This document shows positions 7,823 through 17,024 of a DNA stretch of 17,024 bases, piece after piece; the stretch's first letter is position 1, and every line of letters begins with the position of its first letter. The position numbers and the translations under genes were made by a program. The notes below the pieces were generated by a model that did no database searches, was not told the DNA's origin, and worked only from the letters and a program-made list of their open reading frames with translations. This stretch comes from Fomitopsis serialis. Lineage: Eukaryota; Basidiomycota; Agaricomycetes; Polyporales; Fomitopsidaceae. Where the stretch lies: contig NW_025955641.1 in the NCBI RefSeq assembly GCF_022376445.1, forward strand, positions 1 to 17,024. The letters run 5' to 3'.

Positions 7823-8404
7823 ATGGCTTTCGTTCCCATTCGCCCACCACCCACCGACGTACGTCCCTACGCACCGCAGTCAGCACCGGCGAACTGACAT
7901 CCTCCCCAGCTCGCCGAGATCGCCACAGAAGAGGCGCGGTGCACCTTCACGCGCTTCACCGCCGACACCGCCTGGACGCTGGGCAGCATGCTCCGCACGC
8001 GCCTCCGCCAGGCCTCTCCCAGGCCCGCCGTGGTCAACATCACGCTCGCGAACAGCGACCAGCTCCTCTTCCACGCCGCGTCGGGCTCGGGGACGGGCCC
8101 CGACAACGACCAGTGGGTCGCGCGCAAGCGGCGCGCAGTCCTCCGCTGGGGCGCGAGCACCTGGGCCCTGCACAACAAGTACCGGGGCGACGAGCTCGCG
8201 TTCGCGGGGAAGTTCCAGCTGGGCCCGAGAGGTGGGGACTATGCGATACATGGTGGCGGGTTCCCGGTGCGGGTGAAGGGCGTGGAGGGCGTCGTGGGCG
8301 TGATTGTGGTGAGCGGGCTGACGATGCAAGAGGACCATGAGGTGATCGTGGAGGTTATCGAGGAGTATCTGCAGAAGGTCGCCAGTGGGGAGATCAACGA
8401 CTAA
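7823..8404 (+). CDS. UPF0303 family protein (HbpS-like / DUF336 fold)
   Basis: Small cytosolic protein of the UPF0303 group within the HbpS/GlcG-like (DUF336) superfamily; some superfamily members bind haem or cobalamin, but no function is established for the fungal group. Two exons: 7823-7858 and 7910-8404, with a 51-base GT-AG intron in phase 0; 176 residues. Family features are WVARKRRAVLRWGAST (central), then YRGDELAFAGKFQLG, then YAIHGGGFPVRVKGVEG and VGVIVVSGLTMQEDHEVIVE, with the Gly-rich GGGFP and the SGL...DH motif near the C-terminus. The 12-residue first exon and good GT/AG sites support the start at 7823. The exon is GC-rich (long runs of C and G at third positions), stronger than in neighbours. 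No frame problems. Confidence 0.88.
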
Positions 8405-8802
8405 GAGTCGATCGAGCAAGTAGTCATCAATGTTCCTTGTATTTGTATCCTCGTCGGTATGGTACTGTAATGTCACGGCAGTACACATGAAAAAGCTGGT
8501 CGCTGAAGGAAGCGTGCGTCCTTCTAGGGCCGATGTATCGGCAGAGTATTGAATCAACAACAAAAGCGAGTGCACGCTACAGACACTTGCATTAGGATTG
8601 GGTGCCGAAGCGCTAATATACGGAGTCCCTCATTGCGTTGGTGCTACAAACAGATGTCCCAAGAAATGTATATGTACAAATGTATGGAGATGAGTGAGAC
8701 GCAGTGCAAGTTGTAACCGGAAGATATCTCTACATGAATTGCGAAGAGCTAGTGAACGGGTCGTACCTAACGTCGTCGCAAAAGAACCGAAGAACCGAGT
8801 CT
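8405..8802. other. Convergent 3' region between UPF0303 gene and MED13
   Basis: About 400 bases between two stop codons on opposite strands. AT-richer than the neighbours, with T-rich words such as TTGTATTTGTATCC soon after the UPF0303 stop. I see no gene here; it should hold two 3' UTRs and polyadenylation sites. Confidence 0.55.
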
Positions 8803-11800
8803 TCATACATCCGCAGGACCTCCTGTGAGGGCCATTTTCATCGATTCCAGCGCAGCCAAATGCAGCGGCAAACCCGCCTGGTCGCGAGGCTGCCACCGCG
8901 CCTGCGCCAACACAGCAAGCGCATGATAGTTATGCGTCACGTCGCGCAACATCCGCGCGTCCTCCGAGCCCCCGTTCGCGGCCCCCGGGCCGTCGTCGAC
9001 AACCATGGCATCATCGTCTGCAGCACGCCGCAGTTGGCTAGTCGAAGTCCTAGAGCAGACGCTGTGCAGCTGGGTGATCTCGACGCTGCCAATGGACGTA
9101 TAATCCGTGCCGGCAGGGACGTTGATCAGCATGCTCCGCGCGAGGCCCCGTACTGCAGACTGGTCGTACGCAGGCGGCCCCTCATCCTCCGTGTCTTGTA
9201 TATGCGGCAAGTCGAGGGAGCCAGGGTAGATGCTGCTCATCTGGTCGAGGCTCAGCGCGGGGACACAGCTCGCACACGGGGCGGGAAGAGCGCGTAGGTT
9301 GCTGACATTGTGTCTGCGAAGACATGTCCGGAGGACCCGCGAGGAGGCGACCTAATGGAAGAGGGGTGGTGTGAAGAAGAGGGGCGCTGGCCATCGGCCG
9401 GCGCGAGGAACGTCAAGGGTCTTTGGTGCTCCACGGTGAGCAGCATCACGCGCATGGGAGGCGCCTCGACGCCGCTCACAATAGCGCTGTCGAGGTGATG
9501 TATCCATGCTACAAACCGGACCGTCAGTCGAACCCATTCTCAGAGGCTGCAAAGAAGCGCGACGAACCATTCAGTTCCATACCGCCCATCGGTCCCAGCT
9601 TGGCCACAGTGAGCCTCCACTCCACGCTCGCCCGCGCAGTGCACGTCCTCGCGAAAGACCAGACCTGTTTCACGATAAACACGTCGACTGACTCGTCCGG
9701 TAAGAGCCAAGCGCCAAGTTCATGCGAGTCCCCCCGCTCATCTACGCCAGCTACGAGTAGCCATCGCCTACAAGGCGTGATCAGGTACCCTATATGGTAC
9801 AACATATGACGATTGACCAAGTCCAGAGAGCCAGGGCGTGTCTCGAGAGTGAAGGTGATGGTGGCTGGATCGTGTTGCGCTGTCGCAGGTTTCCTACCAG
9901 GTAGAGCACAGGCCAGACTGAAGGCGGGTGCTTGGAACCACGCCCGCGTCGATCCCGTGTGCACGGCTAGCTGCTGAGACACAGGGCGTTCGACAGGCTG
10001 TAGCAGCCTATCATATACAGCTGCAACAAACGGCTCGAGCCCGTCGTGATTGTACCGTGGATCAGACAGAGCCCCTGCTGGGAAAGCCTCCGGAACGAAA
10101 TGATATAGAATCCTAAAGTCCGGATACGTTTTCGTGCAACGTTTGACCGCCGAGAAGAGTTGGCGCAAGAGAGGTGAGTCCAGTGCGACAACCGAAGAAG
10201 GCGCGACGATGTAGAACACGTATGCTGTCGTTGTTGAGGCAACAAGACCGGAGACAAACTTGACTAGGATGAAAATCAGCACCGGCCGTGAACTATCATG
10301 GTCGTTACATACCTAGCGTCTTCTTCAGCGAGTCGAACTGGACAGGGACTAGGCCTGCTCTGCTGCACATCGGGGCCATACCAGCAGTGTGTGTCCCATA
10401 ACTCCTCGCAGAGTAGGTCGCGGAAATCTTGTCCAGCCACTGGCTGGTTTCGGCTTCCTTTCTCTCGCCAGACCCCTCGAAGAATGCAAAGGCCGTCACA
10501 TCTTTCCTGCCTGCTCTCGGACCCAGCCCTATCTTCTCCCAGAAGCGCAAAGCGGTCGGCAAGACCTGGATCAACGAGTCAGATTTCCCGATTGTTAACA
10601 TCGGAGGCTCCAGAGGATGCAATGATACAGCAAAGCCTGAATCGTCCTGTGCGACTGAGACAAACCAACCTCGTCAGGTTACAGCTGCATGTAACATTGA
10701 ACTTGCATACCTGGGGTGCAATACAGCTGAAGAGCCACGGGAGACTGAGCGGTCTTGATGCTCTCTAGGAGTCGGCCTACCCTTCGGACATCCGTCTGCC
10801 ACACCTCGTACGAAGGTTTTAATGACATCGACGCGGCCGCCGCATTGGCGCGCCACGCTTCTGCCCAGACGTTGTTCTCCACAATCTCTTTGACGAGAAT
10901 CTGTACCGCCGCCTCCAGTGACTTAGACTTCTCAGACGTCGCACCCAGTACAGCAGCGGGCGAGACAGGTGTAGGTGCCGATACAGGGCCTGGACCACCA
11001 GTCGTGCTGCTGACAGCGGATCCTGGAGGCCTCAGAGGGCCGCTCAGTGGAAGCAACCTACCATGATGAAACGTGTCTGCAATAACGTAGGGCCAAGTGG
11101 TAGGTAAGACGGTGGAGGCGTAGATGGTCGCATTGTCGAAGCCGGATCTTCGTCGTCTGCTAATACGTCCTCATCCTCAGATTCGCTGTCCGACCTCGCC
11201 TCATCGTCATTGGCAGGAGACGGCACGCTTCCCTCCCATTCTTCATGCTCGCGCATCCAAGCGGGCGTAGTGCTGGGCCGGTCCTGGTCGTGTCCCTTGC
11301 GTTTGAGCTCGGTGAGTTTCTTCATCACGCCGATCCTAGGATCCGTGGCAGCGCTGTACTTCAACATCCAACCGCTACTCGCCGGCATGAAGTGCATGCT
11401 TTCGACACCGTCCTCGGTATCCGATGGGCTTGGCAGCGCAAATTTACCAAAGGCATACTTGCTATCGGCAATGCGATGCCCGTGTGCAAAGGGAATCGGT
11501 TCGAAGATGCTAGGGCCGATACCTAAATATCGGCCCTTCAGCGATATAGGGCCTTCCGGGGCATCAGAGATATGAACGCGAGGTGTCGCCGGAGCGGATT
11601 GCGTCGACGCGCTTCTTGTGGGTGAAGGAGGAATCAACTCCGGAGCAGGAGAGATAATGTCGCCCGCGTTGCCGAACAGGTGGGGAGTGAGGCCCTCGGT
11701 GACGAGACCTTGGGCCAAGGGGACCGATTGGTGAATACGGCGGAGGGCGGTCCAGGACCAGATGCGCTCGTGCCATCGCCGACACGCTGGGGCAAAAACC

Positions 11801-14327
11801 CAAGAGGGGCAGGACCCGCCGTTGGCGTCAGACCTTCTCCTGCTTTGATGACGTTCTCGACGCTCGCCGCTATCACAGGCGCTGTAACGCGGCTCTGAAC
11901 TGAAGGCGCGTCGAAGAAACTGAAATCGTCGTCGGTGAAGACCCCCATGCCATCATCCATGTCAAAGTCGCCTACGACACCCGCCCCGGAACGCGAGTTA
12001 CCAAATGCCCCCATGCCGACGGTGAAATCCATGCCAAGAGCCATGTCGACGCCCATGAAGTCATTAGACGACGGACCTGCCCAGCTGTTCATGCCATCTC
12101 CGAAACCGGCGAAGGGGTCGAACGCAGCGAGACCGTCTTGCGGCATATCTACAGAGGACTCCGGCTGAGTAGGGTGTGGGACTACGTTCTCGGGCCCTGT
12201 GTCCATTGGCACCTCAGCGGCAGACGGAACATCGCCTGTTGGCGGCGGGCTCCCTTCTTCAGCCGGAGAGAACAGTGAATCGGTGGACGACTCCTGGGAA
12301 GAAGGGAACAGAGGCTCTGCATCCTGGTCCATCGGCGATTCCTCAGCAGTGGGCACAGGGTCGATGTCTGGCACGGGCTCTACGGCCTGCTGAGTCTCAG
12401 CGGCAGGTAAAGGGCGCTGAGGGGTCACCGTTTCAGGTTGTGGAGGGCTTGAGGCAACTGGCATCCCGCTGAAGCTGCTCGTGCGAGCTCGAATGCTGGC
12501 GTTCTCCTTTTCCCGTTTCATTCTTTCGCGTTCACGCTCCCTCTCCTTGGCGACAATGTCCACGTATCCGCTGACCTCACTGACGACCGTTTGCAACGAG
12601 CGTGTGGAGGGAGTCGACAGGAGCGTCATCCCTCGAAACGCCCGCGAGGAGTCAACCGTCGCTGGCGATCTCTGCACCGCGGGCCGCCGAGAGATCGTAG
12701 CCGGCGGCAGACCCTGTTCGGGGGGTCCCTGTGCTCCTTGAGATGGAGTTACGTCCCGACTGCTGTTGCGTGTGGACAAGGTTTCTGCTTTCCGATTTGC
12801 GAACGCTGCAGGTACGGCTGGAACAGGAGGCGGAGGGGATGCTTGCAATTGATTGGGCAGCTCCGGAATGTATGGCAAGGGTGTCCGGGCGTGTAGAGAA
12901 GGGGAAGTGGGATGATACGAGAGGCAGAGTCGCACTGGCCAGATGATCGGCATGCCCTTGTCTTCGCCTTGCTTGTTCTGCACAGAGAGCCAAGCGATCA
13001 TGTATGTGGGTCCCTCTTTCCCCGTCGTAGAGCCTGTGCTATCACGAGGGACCGAGGGAGACACGTCGCCTTTCCAGTCGCCTGCACCCAGACCCATCAA
13101 GGCCTCCTGGAACTGGCCCGTAAGCGCGGACGTAGGGCCAGTATACGTGTTGAGGTAGTACGCGGGAACGCCGTAAGGGAGCAAGAGTATCGGCGCCCCG
13201 TGCGGAAGCGGTGATGTCTTGATGAGCGGGAGGTAGAACGTCGGCCTGAGTACGGGGTGTATGATCAGCTGTGCCCGAGAGGAGGAGTAGCACAGTTGGA
13301 CCTCCAAGGAGCTGTAGATCAGCGGTCGCGTGGGTGTGGGATGTTCCCAGCCTACGCTCCATTCGGACGATGCTGGGGATGGACCGAGGAGGAAGCCATC
13401 TTTGTACCGTGTCGCCAGTCTGTGACTCCGACCATGCTTGGACGCCTCGGTGATGTCATCTATCAGTCTGTCGCGGACTGCGTTCAGGAAATAGTGAAAT
13501 GGGAGGCGAAGCGCTTGGCGTGTTAGCAGGTGAGCAGGAGAGGGGCTCAGGCAGGGACGTGCAGGATTCAGGCATGCCGGACATGGTATATCTTGGGTAG
13601 AGCAAGCGGCAGAACACGGGTACACAGAGGATGGTTGAAATGCTGAGCACTCGACACCTGCGGGAGGGAATTGCGTCAGCCATTTGCATCCAGCTGCTTC
13701 GCAGGACAAGGAATGAAACCGGTCGGTAGATGTGCTCTCGTGAACTGACTGTCACTCGCGTTGCCCATCGGGAGGTATATTTTGACAACGATTATCTGGC
13801 AGCATTGTCGTGCACCGCGCGTCTATTCAATAGCAAGACTAGACCCGAGTGTATTGTCTGGCTGTCTTCACACGCAGAGGCCTCAAGCAGCTAGACGATA
13901 CGCAATCACAAATGCCGACGAAAAATTCGAAAGACGAAGAGAGAGCCTAACACTCACGAAGTAGATCATCGAGCTGCAGAGCAGCTAAGGCGCTCTGGGC
14001 CTCGGAAGTTCGGTCTACCGACCCGAAGGCGAAGACGTAGAGGGCGGACGCATCCCTCGATATGTGTACCGCAGGAAGCAATGAATTGAGGATGTCGTGG
14101 CCTGTGTCCCGCGCTAGCACACGTCTGCGGGCGTGTTCGATGCTGTTGAGGTTGTCTGCCCTCGAGGGGTCTCCGGAGAACACAGCATAAGCAATCAGAG
14201 GGTATTCCGGCAGGGTGATGGCTGAGGCTAGCAGAGGCGATTCTAGAGAGACATGGGGCGGAAATTGAGCAAGGAAGGACGACCCGGTATTGTCTTGTGG
14301 GGCTAAGGATGGCTTCGGCGTCGCCAT
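8803..14327 (-). CDS. MED13: Mediator complex subunit 13 (Med13/Ssn2), with unresolved frame changes
   Basis: MED13 links the CDK8 kinase module to core Mediator in the nucleus. N-terminal domain: AQFPPHVSLESPLLASAITL, then PFHYFLNAVRDRLIDDI and PVLRPTFYLPLIKTSPLP. The middle is disordered and charged (ERERERERMKREKEN; FTDDDFSFFD). C-terminal domain: DSLIQVLPTALRFWEKIGLG, TTTAYVFYIVAP, WLLVAGVDERGD, VEWRLTVAKLGPMG, PPMRVMLLTVEHQRPLTFL and a final LPLHLAALESMKMAL. Clear introns: 13658-13957 (300 bases), 10655-10710, 10264-10312, 9509-9567. The frame changes three more times, near 11709-11758, 11054-11060 and 9256-9265; each fits one missing base, and the first also fits a 50-base intron with weak splice sites. 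About 1,650-1,690 residues if restored, within the fungal range. The start at 14327 is the first ATG of the N-terminal domain frame; an upstream extension is possible. The gene may be intact in the organism. Confidence 0.88.
13658..13957 (-). other. Long first intron of MED13 (300 bases)
   Basis: The donor is C|GTGAGTG after LQLDDLL; the acceptor is CTCCCGCAG before the exon encoding VECSAFQPSSVYPCSAAC. Phases agree. Its length is 4-6 times that of other introns in the window. I see no convincing extra exon inside, but the region has enough room for a regulatory site or a missed small exon. Confidence 0.7.
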
Positions 14328-14852
14328 ATTGATTGTCCAGCGAGGGATGGTGAGGTCTGTCTCCAGAGGAAGGGCCGCTGATCCTCTTGAATGTATGAGA
14401 TGCTTCAGAAGTGGATGATAAAGCGCAATTAGGCTGTCCCACGAGCGTAGACGGCGCTGGCGGAGGTGAGGTCGCGTGTACCAAGTGACATGATTCGGTT
14501 CAGACGATGTTCCGTCTGTAAGAATTAGCTGGCAGCACTCTTTGGCGGTGTCGAGACCATCTCGGTGAGGGCATTGTCGTAGAACATCGCCTCGACTGGA
14601 CGACGACTCGCGATCCAGAGCAGTCAGTGGCTAAGTGCGACCAATCGTTGTGGCCTGATATTTGTGGCTGGATAAGTGGTCGGGTGTGTGAATGTATGAG
14701 CCGAAATAGAATATAACCTACCATATTTGGACTGCTTGTTCCGCGCTTGGCCATCAGACGCGTGCCACATTTTGCTACATTTTGACGAAGAGCCCAACAA
14801 CTTGAACAAGCAGCCCGCCCCGCTGCCTCGTCATTCCCCCACCGTCTCCAAA
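14328..14852. promoter_or_regulatory. Divergent region between MED13 and DUF2433 gene, with open frame continuing upstream of MED13
   Basis: 525 bases lie between the two chosen starts. On the minus strand the MED13 frame stays open for 101 codons above its ATG, from 14630 to 14328, and joins in phase to an ATG at 14754 through a possible intron at 14631-14721 (donor ATG|GTAGGT, acceptor CACTTAG). That would leave about 100 bases between the genes. For the plus-strand gene, a TATA-like GAATATAAC lies near 14707-14715 and CT-rich sequence precedes the ATG. The promoter role is inferred. Confidence 0.4.
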
Positions 14853-17024
14853 ATGCAGCCTACATCGCGTCCCGCGTCCACCTCTACGCGTCCCACTGCC
14901 TCGCCCAACTCAAGGCCGCAGCATCAAGTCAACACTCAGACAAAAGTCTTTGATACCTCCCATGGTCGACTCCTTTGTATTGCAGACATACGCGGTCGTC
15001 TTTCTGCCCTCAATGACCTCGCGCGAGAGGCAAATGCATCTGCTATCATTCACACTGGAGACTTTGGGTTCTTCGGTGAGTGGTCAATCCATCTAACTCC
15101 GATCTTGTTCTGAGAATTGGTACAGAGGCCTCAAGTCTGGACAGAATCAATGATAGGACCCTCCGCCACCTCACGATGTACTCGCCGCTTATACCAACCG
15201 CGCAGCGGAACCACCTCCTCTCACCAGAAAACCCTCCGTCGGTCATTCGGTCAACAGTCCAGGTGCAGCTGCTCTCCGAGTTCCCGTTGCTCCTCTCCGG
15301 TCAAATCAAACTGCAAGTCCCCGTGTACACCGTCTGGGGTGCTTGCGAGGACGTGACCGTGCTGGAGAAGTTCCGGGCTGGGCAATACGACATCGAGAAC
15401 TTGCACGTCCTTGACGAGGCCACGACGCGTTGCCTCGACATCGGTGGCGTGAGGCTGCGTCTCCTCGGGCTTGGCGGGGCGCTGGTGCCACACAAGATGT
15501 TCGACAACGGAGACGGGATTGCGACGATTGCGGGTGGGCAGGGCACAATGTGGACGTCAGCGCTACAGATCGGTGAGCTTGTGGACACAGCCCAGCGGGT
15601 ATTCGACCCCACGGAGACGCGTATGCTCGTGACGCATGCGAGCCCTGGGCGGGAGGGCATCATTCACCAGCTCGGCCTCGTGCTCAAAGCGGACCTCACG
15701 ATCTCTGCGGGGCTGCACTTTCGGTACGCGTCGTCGTACAACGAGTTCAGCGTGCAGGGCGACTTCGAGGGTCTGCGGCACAAGCTTCTCGTCGGCAAGG
15801 AGGGCTTCGACAAAGTTTGGGAGAGCGTGAAGACGCAGGTGGACGCGGTGATTGACGAAAATCAGCGAGTGCTGCTCGACAAGGCTCTCTCAGTTGTCGA
15901 GCGGATACCCCCACCGACAAACCAGCCCGGGCCAAACGGGCAGTTCGCCCAGGAGGAGCCTGCATGGAAAAATTGCTGGAATTGGAACCTCTGTGACGCG
16001 GCATACGGCTCACTTACCCTTGACATCAAGGATGGGCGAGTGAGTGCGGAACTGAAGAGCCAAGGTGCGCAAATCGCTCAGACTCTGTAAATCCACTACT
16101 AACCCGGTGTCAGGGTTCAACTACGCGTATCGCCGCACTGTAACGCCTTCAACGTCTGGACCGACCCCGGGTTCTGCTACATCCCCGTTGACAGTAACTG
16201 GCACTGGCAGCGGCGGCGCGGCCACCCCTACGGTGGCCACCAAGGGATCAGGCACACCCGTCCCCGAGAAGTCTGTACCGCCTCACATGAACGCTGCGAA
16301 TAAGTCCGCAACCTCGACGCCTCCCCCGCCTAACGCGCCTAGCTCGGGCCGAGAGACGCCAAAAGACGCCAAAGCGAACGGCGGTCCGAGCCCAGCGGAC
16401 AAGGCTGAGCGAGAGCGTGCAAAGAAGGAGCGGAAGAAGGAGCGGAAGCAGCAAGAGAAAGCTGAGCGAGAGGCGGCTGCCGCAGCTGGGAAGGAGAAGG
16501 AGGGCGGCAGCAAGCCCCCGACGCCGTTGCCAGAGGCAGCGAGTAGTCCGCCCCCTGCTCAGCCGAAGTCCGGCAAAGGCACGCCCGACCTCCTCGATGG
16601 CGGCCTGACCTCGCCAGCGACCGAGAGCACCGGTGCACGGACTCCGACAAGCCGGCGACCGCCACGGAACCCCTGGACGATCTTCATGCGTCTGTCTGAG
16701 CCCACAGGCGAGCAGGAAGTGCGAGAGTTTTACGGGGAAGCGAAGGCAGGGTAAGCGTCGATACGGCCGGTCGTGTGTTCGTGTGCTGACAGCTGCCCTT
16801 TCAGATTATCAAATCACCTACCCTCAAACTTCCCAGGACGCCAGCAGAAGATGTGCTACGTGGAATTCGGCGACGAAGCTGCGATGAAGGCTGGTCTCGA
16901 GAAGCAAGGCGAAGTGAGTTTTAGCCTCACTCCCGAGCTATTGTGTTTATTCTGACCGTATTTCTTGTTACAGAAACTGAGGGTTTGTCCCGGAGCTCAA
17001 ACAGGCCACAGACAAGGAGTCGCG
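14853..17024 (+). CDS. DUF2433 calcineurin-like phosphoesterase domain plus RRM-like domain protein (partial, cut by right edge)
   Basis: Fungal protein of unknown role that joins a metallophosphoesterase-fold DUF2433 domain to an RNA-recognition-like domain. Exons: 14853-15075, 15126-16064, 16114-16750, 16805-16913, then from 16974; introns of 49-60 bases agree in phase. DUF2433 part: CIADIRGRLSALNDL (42-56), IIHTGDFGFFE (65-75), YTVWGACEDV (142-151) and VTHASPGREG (His245), spaced like a phosphoesterase site but with changed ligands. Residues after ~390 are low-complexity (Ser/Thr/Pro, then a Lys/Glu-rich coiled-coil-like block). From ~573 an RRM-like pattern appears: NPWTIFMRLSEPTGE, then KMCYVEFGDEAAMKAGLEKQ. 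In the last exon the frame breaks after KLR: the next frame gives FVPELKQATDKES, which fits better. The start at 14853 was chosen over an in-frame ATG at 14727 because that one overlaps the possible MED13 extension. Confidence 0.82.

Noticed and set aside
7880..8575. 231-residue minus-strand open frame opposite the UPF0303 gene
   Set aside because: It is the antisense shadow of a GC-rich coding exon; the plus strand carries clear UPF0303 motifs and a proper intron.
10655..10711. Apparent frameshift at the MED13 intron ending in CGCACAG
   Set aside because: Using the upstream acceptor TTTGTCTCAG at 10655 gives a correct phase (VAQDDSGFAVSLHPLEPP), so no frame break is needed.
13966..14484. 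172-residue minus-strand open frame antisense-free but in another frame than MED13
   Set aside because: It overlaps the MED13 first exon in a wrong frame, is Ser/Pro-rich from base composition, and lacks motifs.

Overview
The window looks like part of a nuclear chromosome of a filamentous basidiomycete, probably an Agaricomycete. The proteins read as fungal housekeeping proteins. The genes are packed on both strands and are cut by many small GT-AG introns, mostly 49 to 70 bases, often with CTNAC/CTGAC-like branch sites. There is no sign of bacterial operons, plasmid functions, CRISPR or an intact mobile element. I place it in the Basidiomycota from intron style and protein character, not from a database match.

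Layout, left to right: (1) the N-terminal part of translation factor eIF5B on the minus strand, cut by the left edge; (2) divergent from it, an ARL2-type small GTPase on the plus strand; (3) a mitochondrial short/branched-chain acyl-CoA dehydrogenase on the minus strand, nine exons; (4) a 1.6 kb gene-poor stretch holding a diverged tandem duplication; (5) transcription elongation factor SPT4 on the minus strand; (6) divergent from it, a BIG1/VOA1-like ER membrane protein on the plus strand; (7) a UPF0303 / HbpS-like (DUF336) protein on the plus strand; (8) a very large minus-strand gene for Mediator subunit MED13; (9) divergent from it, a plus-strand gene joining a DUF2433 calcineurin-like phosphoesterase domain to an RRM-like domain, cut by the right edge.

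The genes do not form one pathway. The window is a set of unrelated core eukaryotic functions: translation start, tubulin folding and GTPase signalling, mitochondrial acyl-CoA oxidation, transcription elongation, V-ATPase or cell wall assembly in the ER, and Mediator kinase-module function. Three divergent pairs share short or moderate upstream regions (774-1025, 6144-6391, 14328-14852) and two convergent pairs share 3' regions (1907-2262, 8405-8802).

I found no convincing new biological system. The points most worth checking are a cluster of reading-frame breaks in eIF5B, MED13 and the right-edge gene while five other genes splice cleanly; the diverged tandem duplication near 4886-5490; a possible 112-residue N-terminal extension of MED13; a degenerate metal site in the DUF2433 protein; and a G-quadruplex-like motif upstream of the acyl-CoA dehydrogenase.
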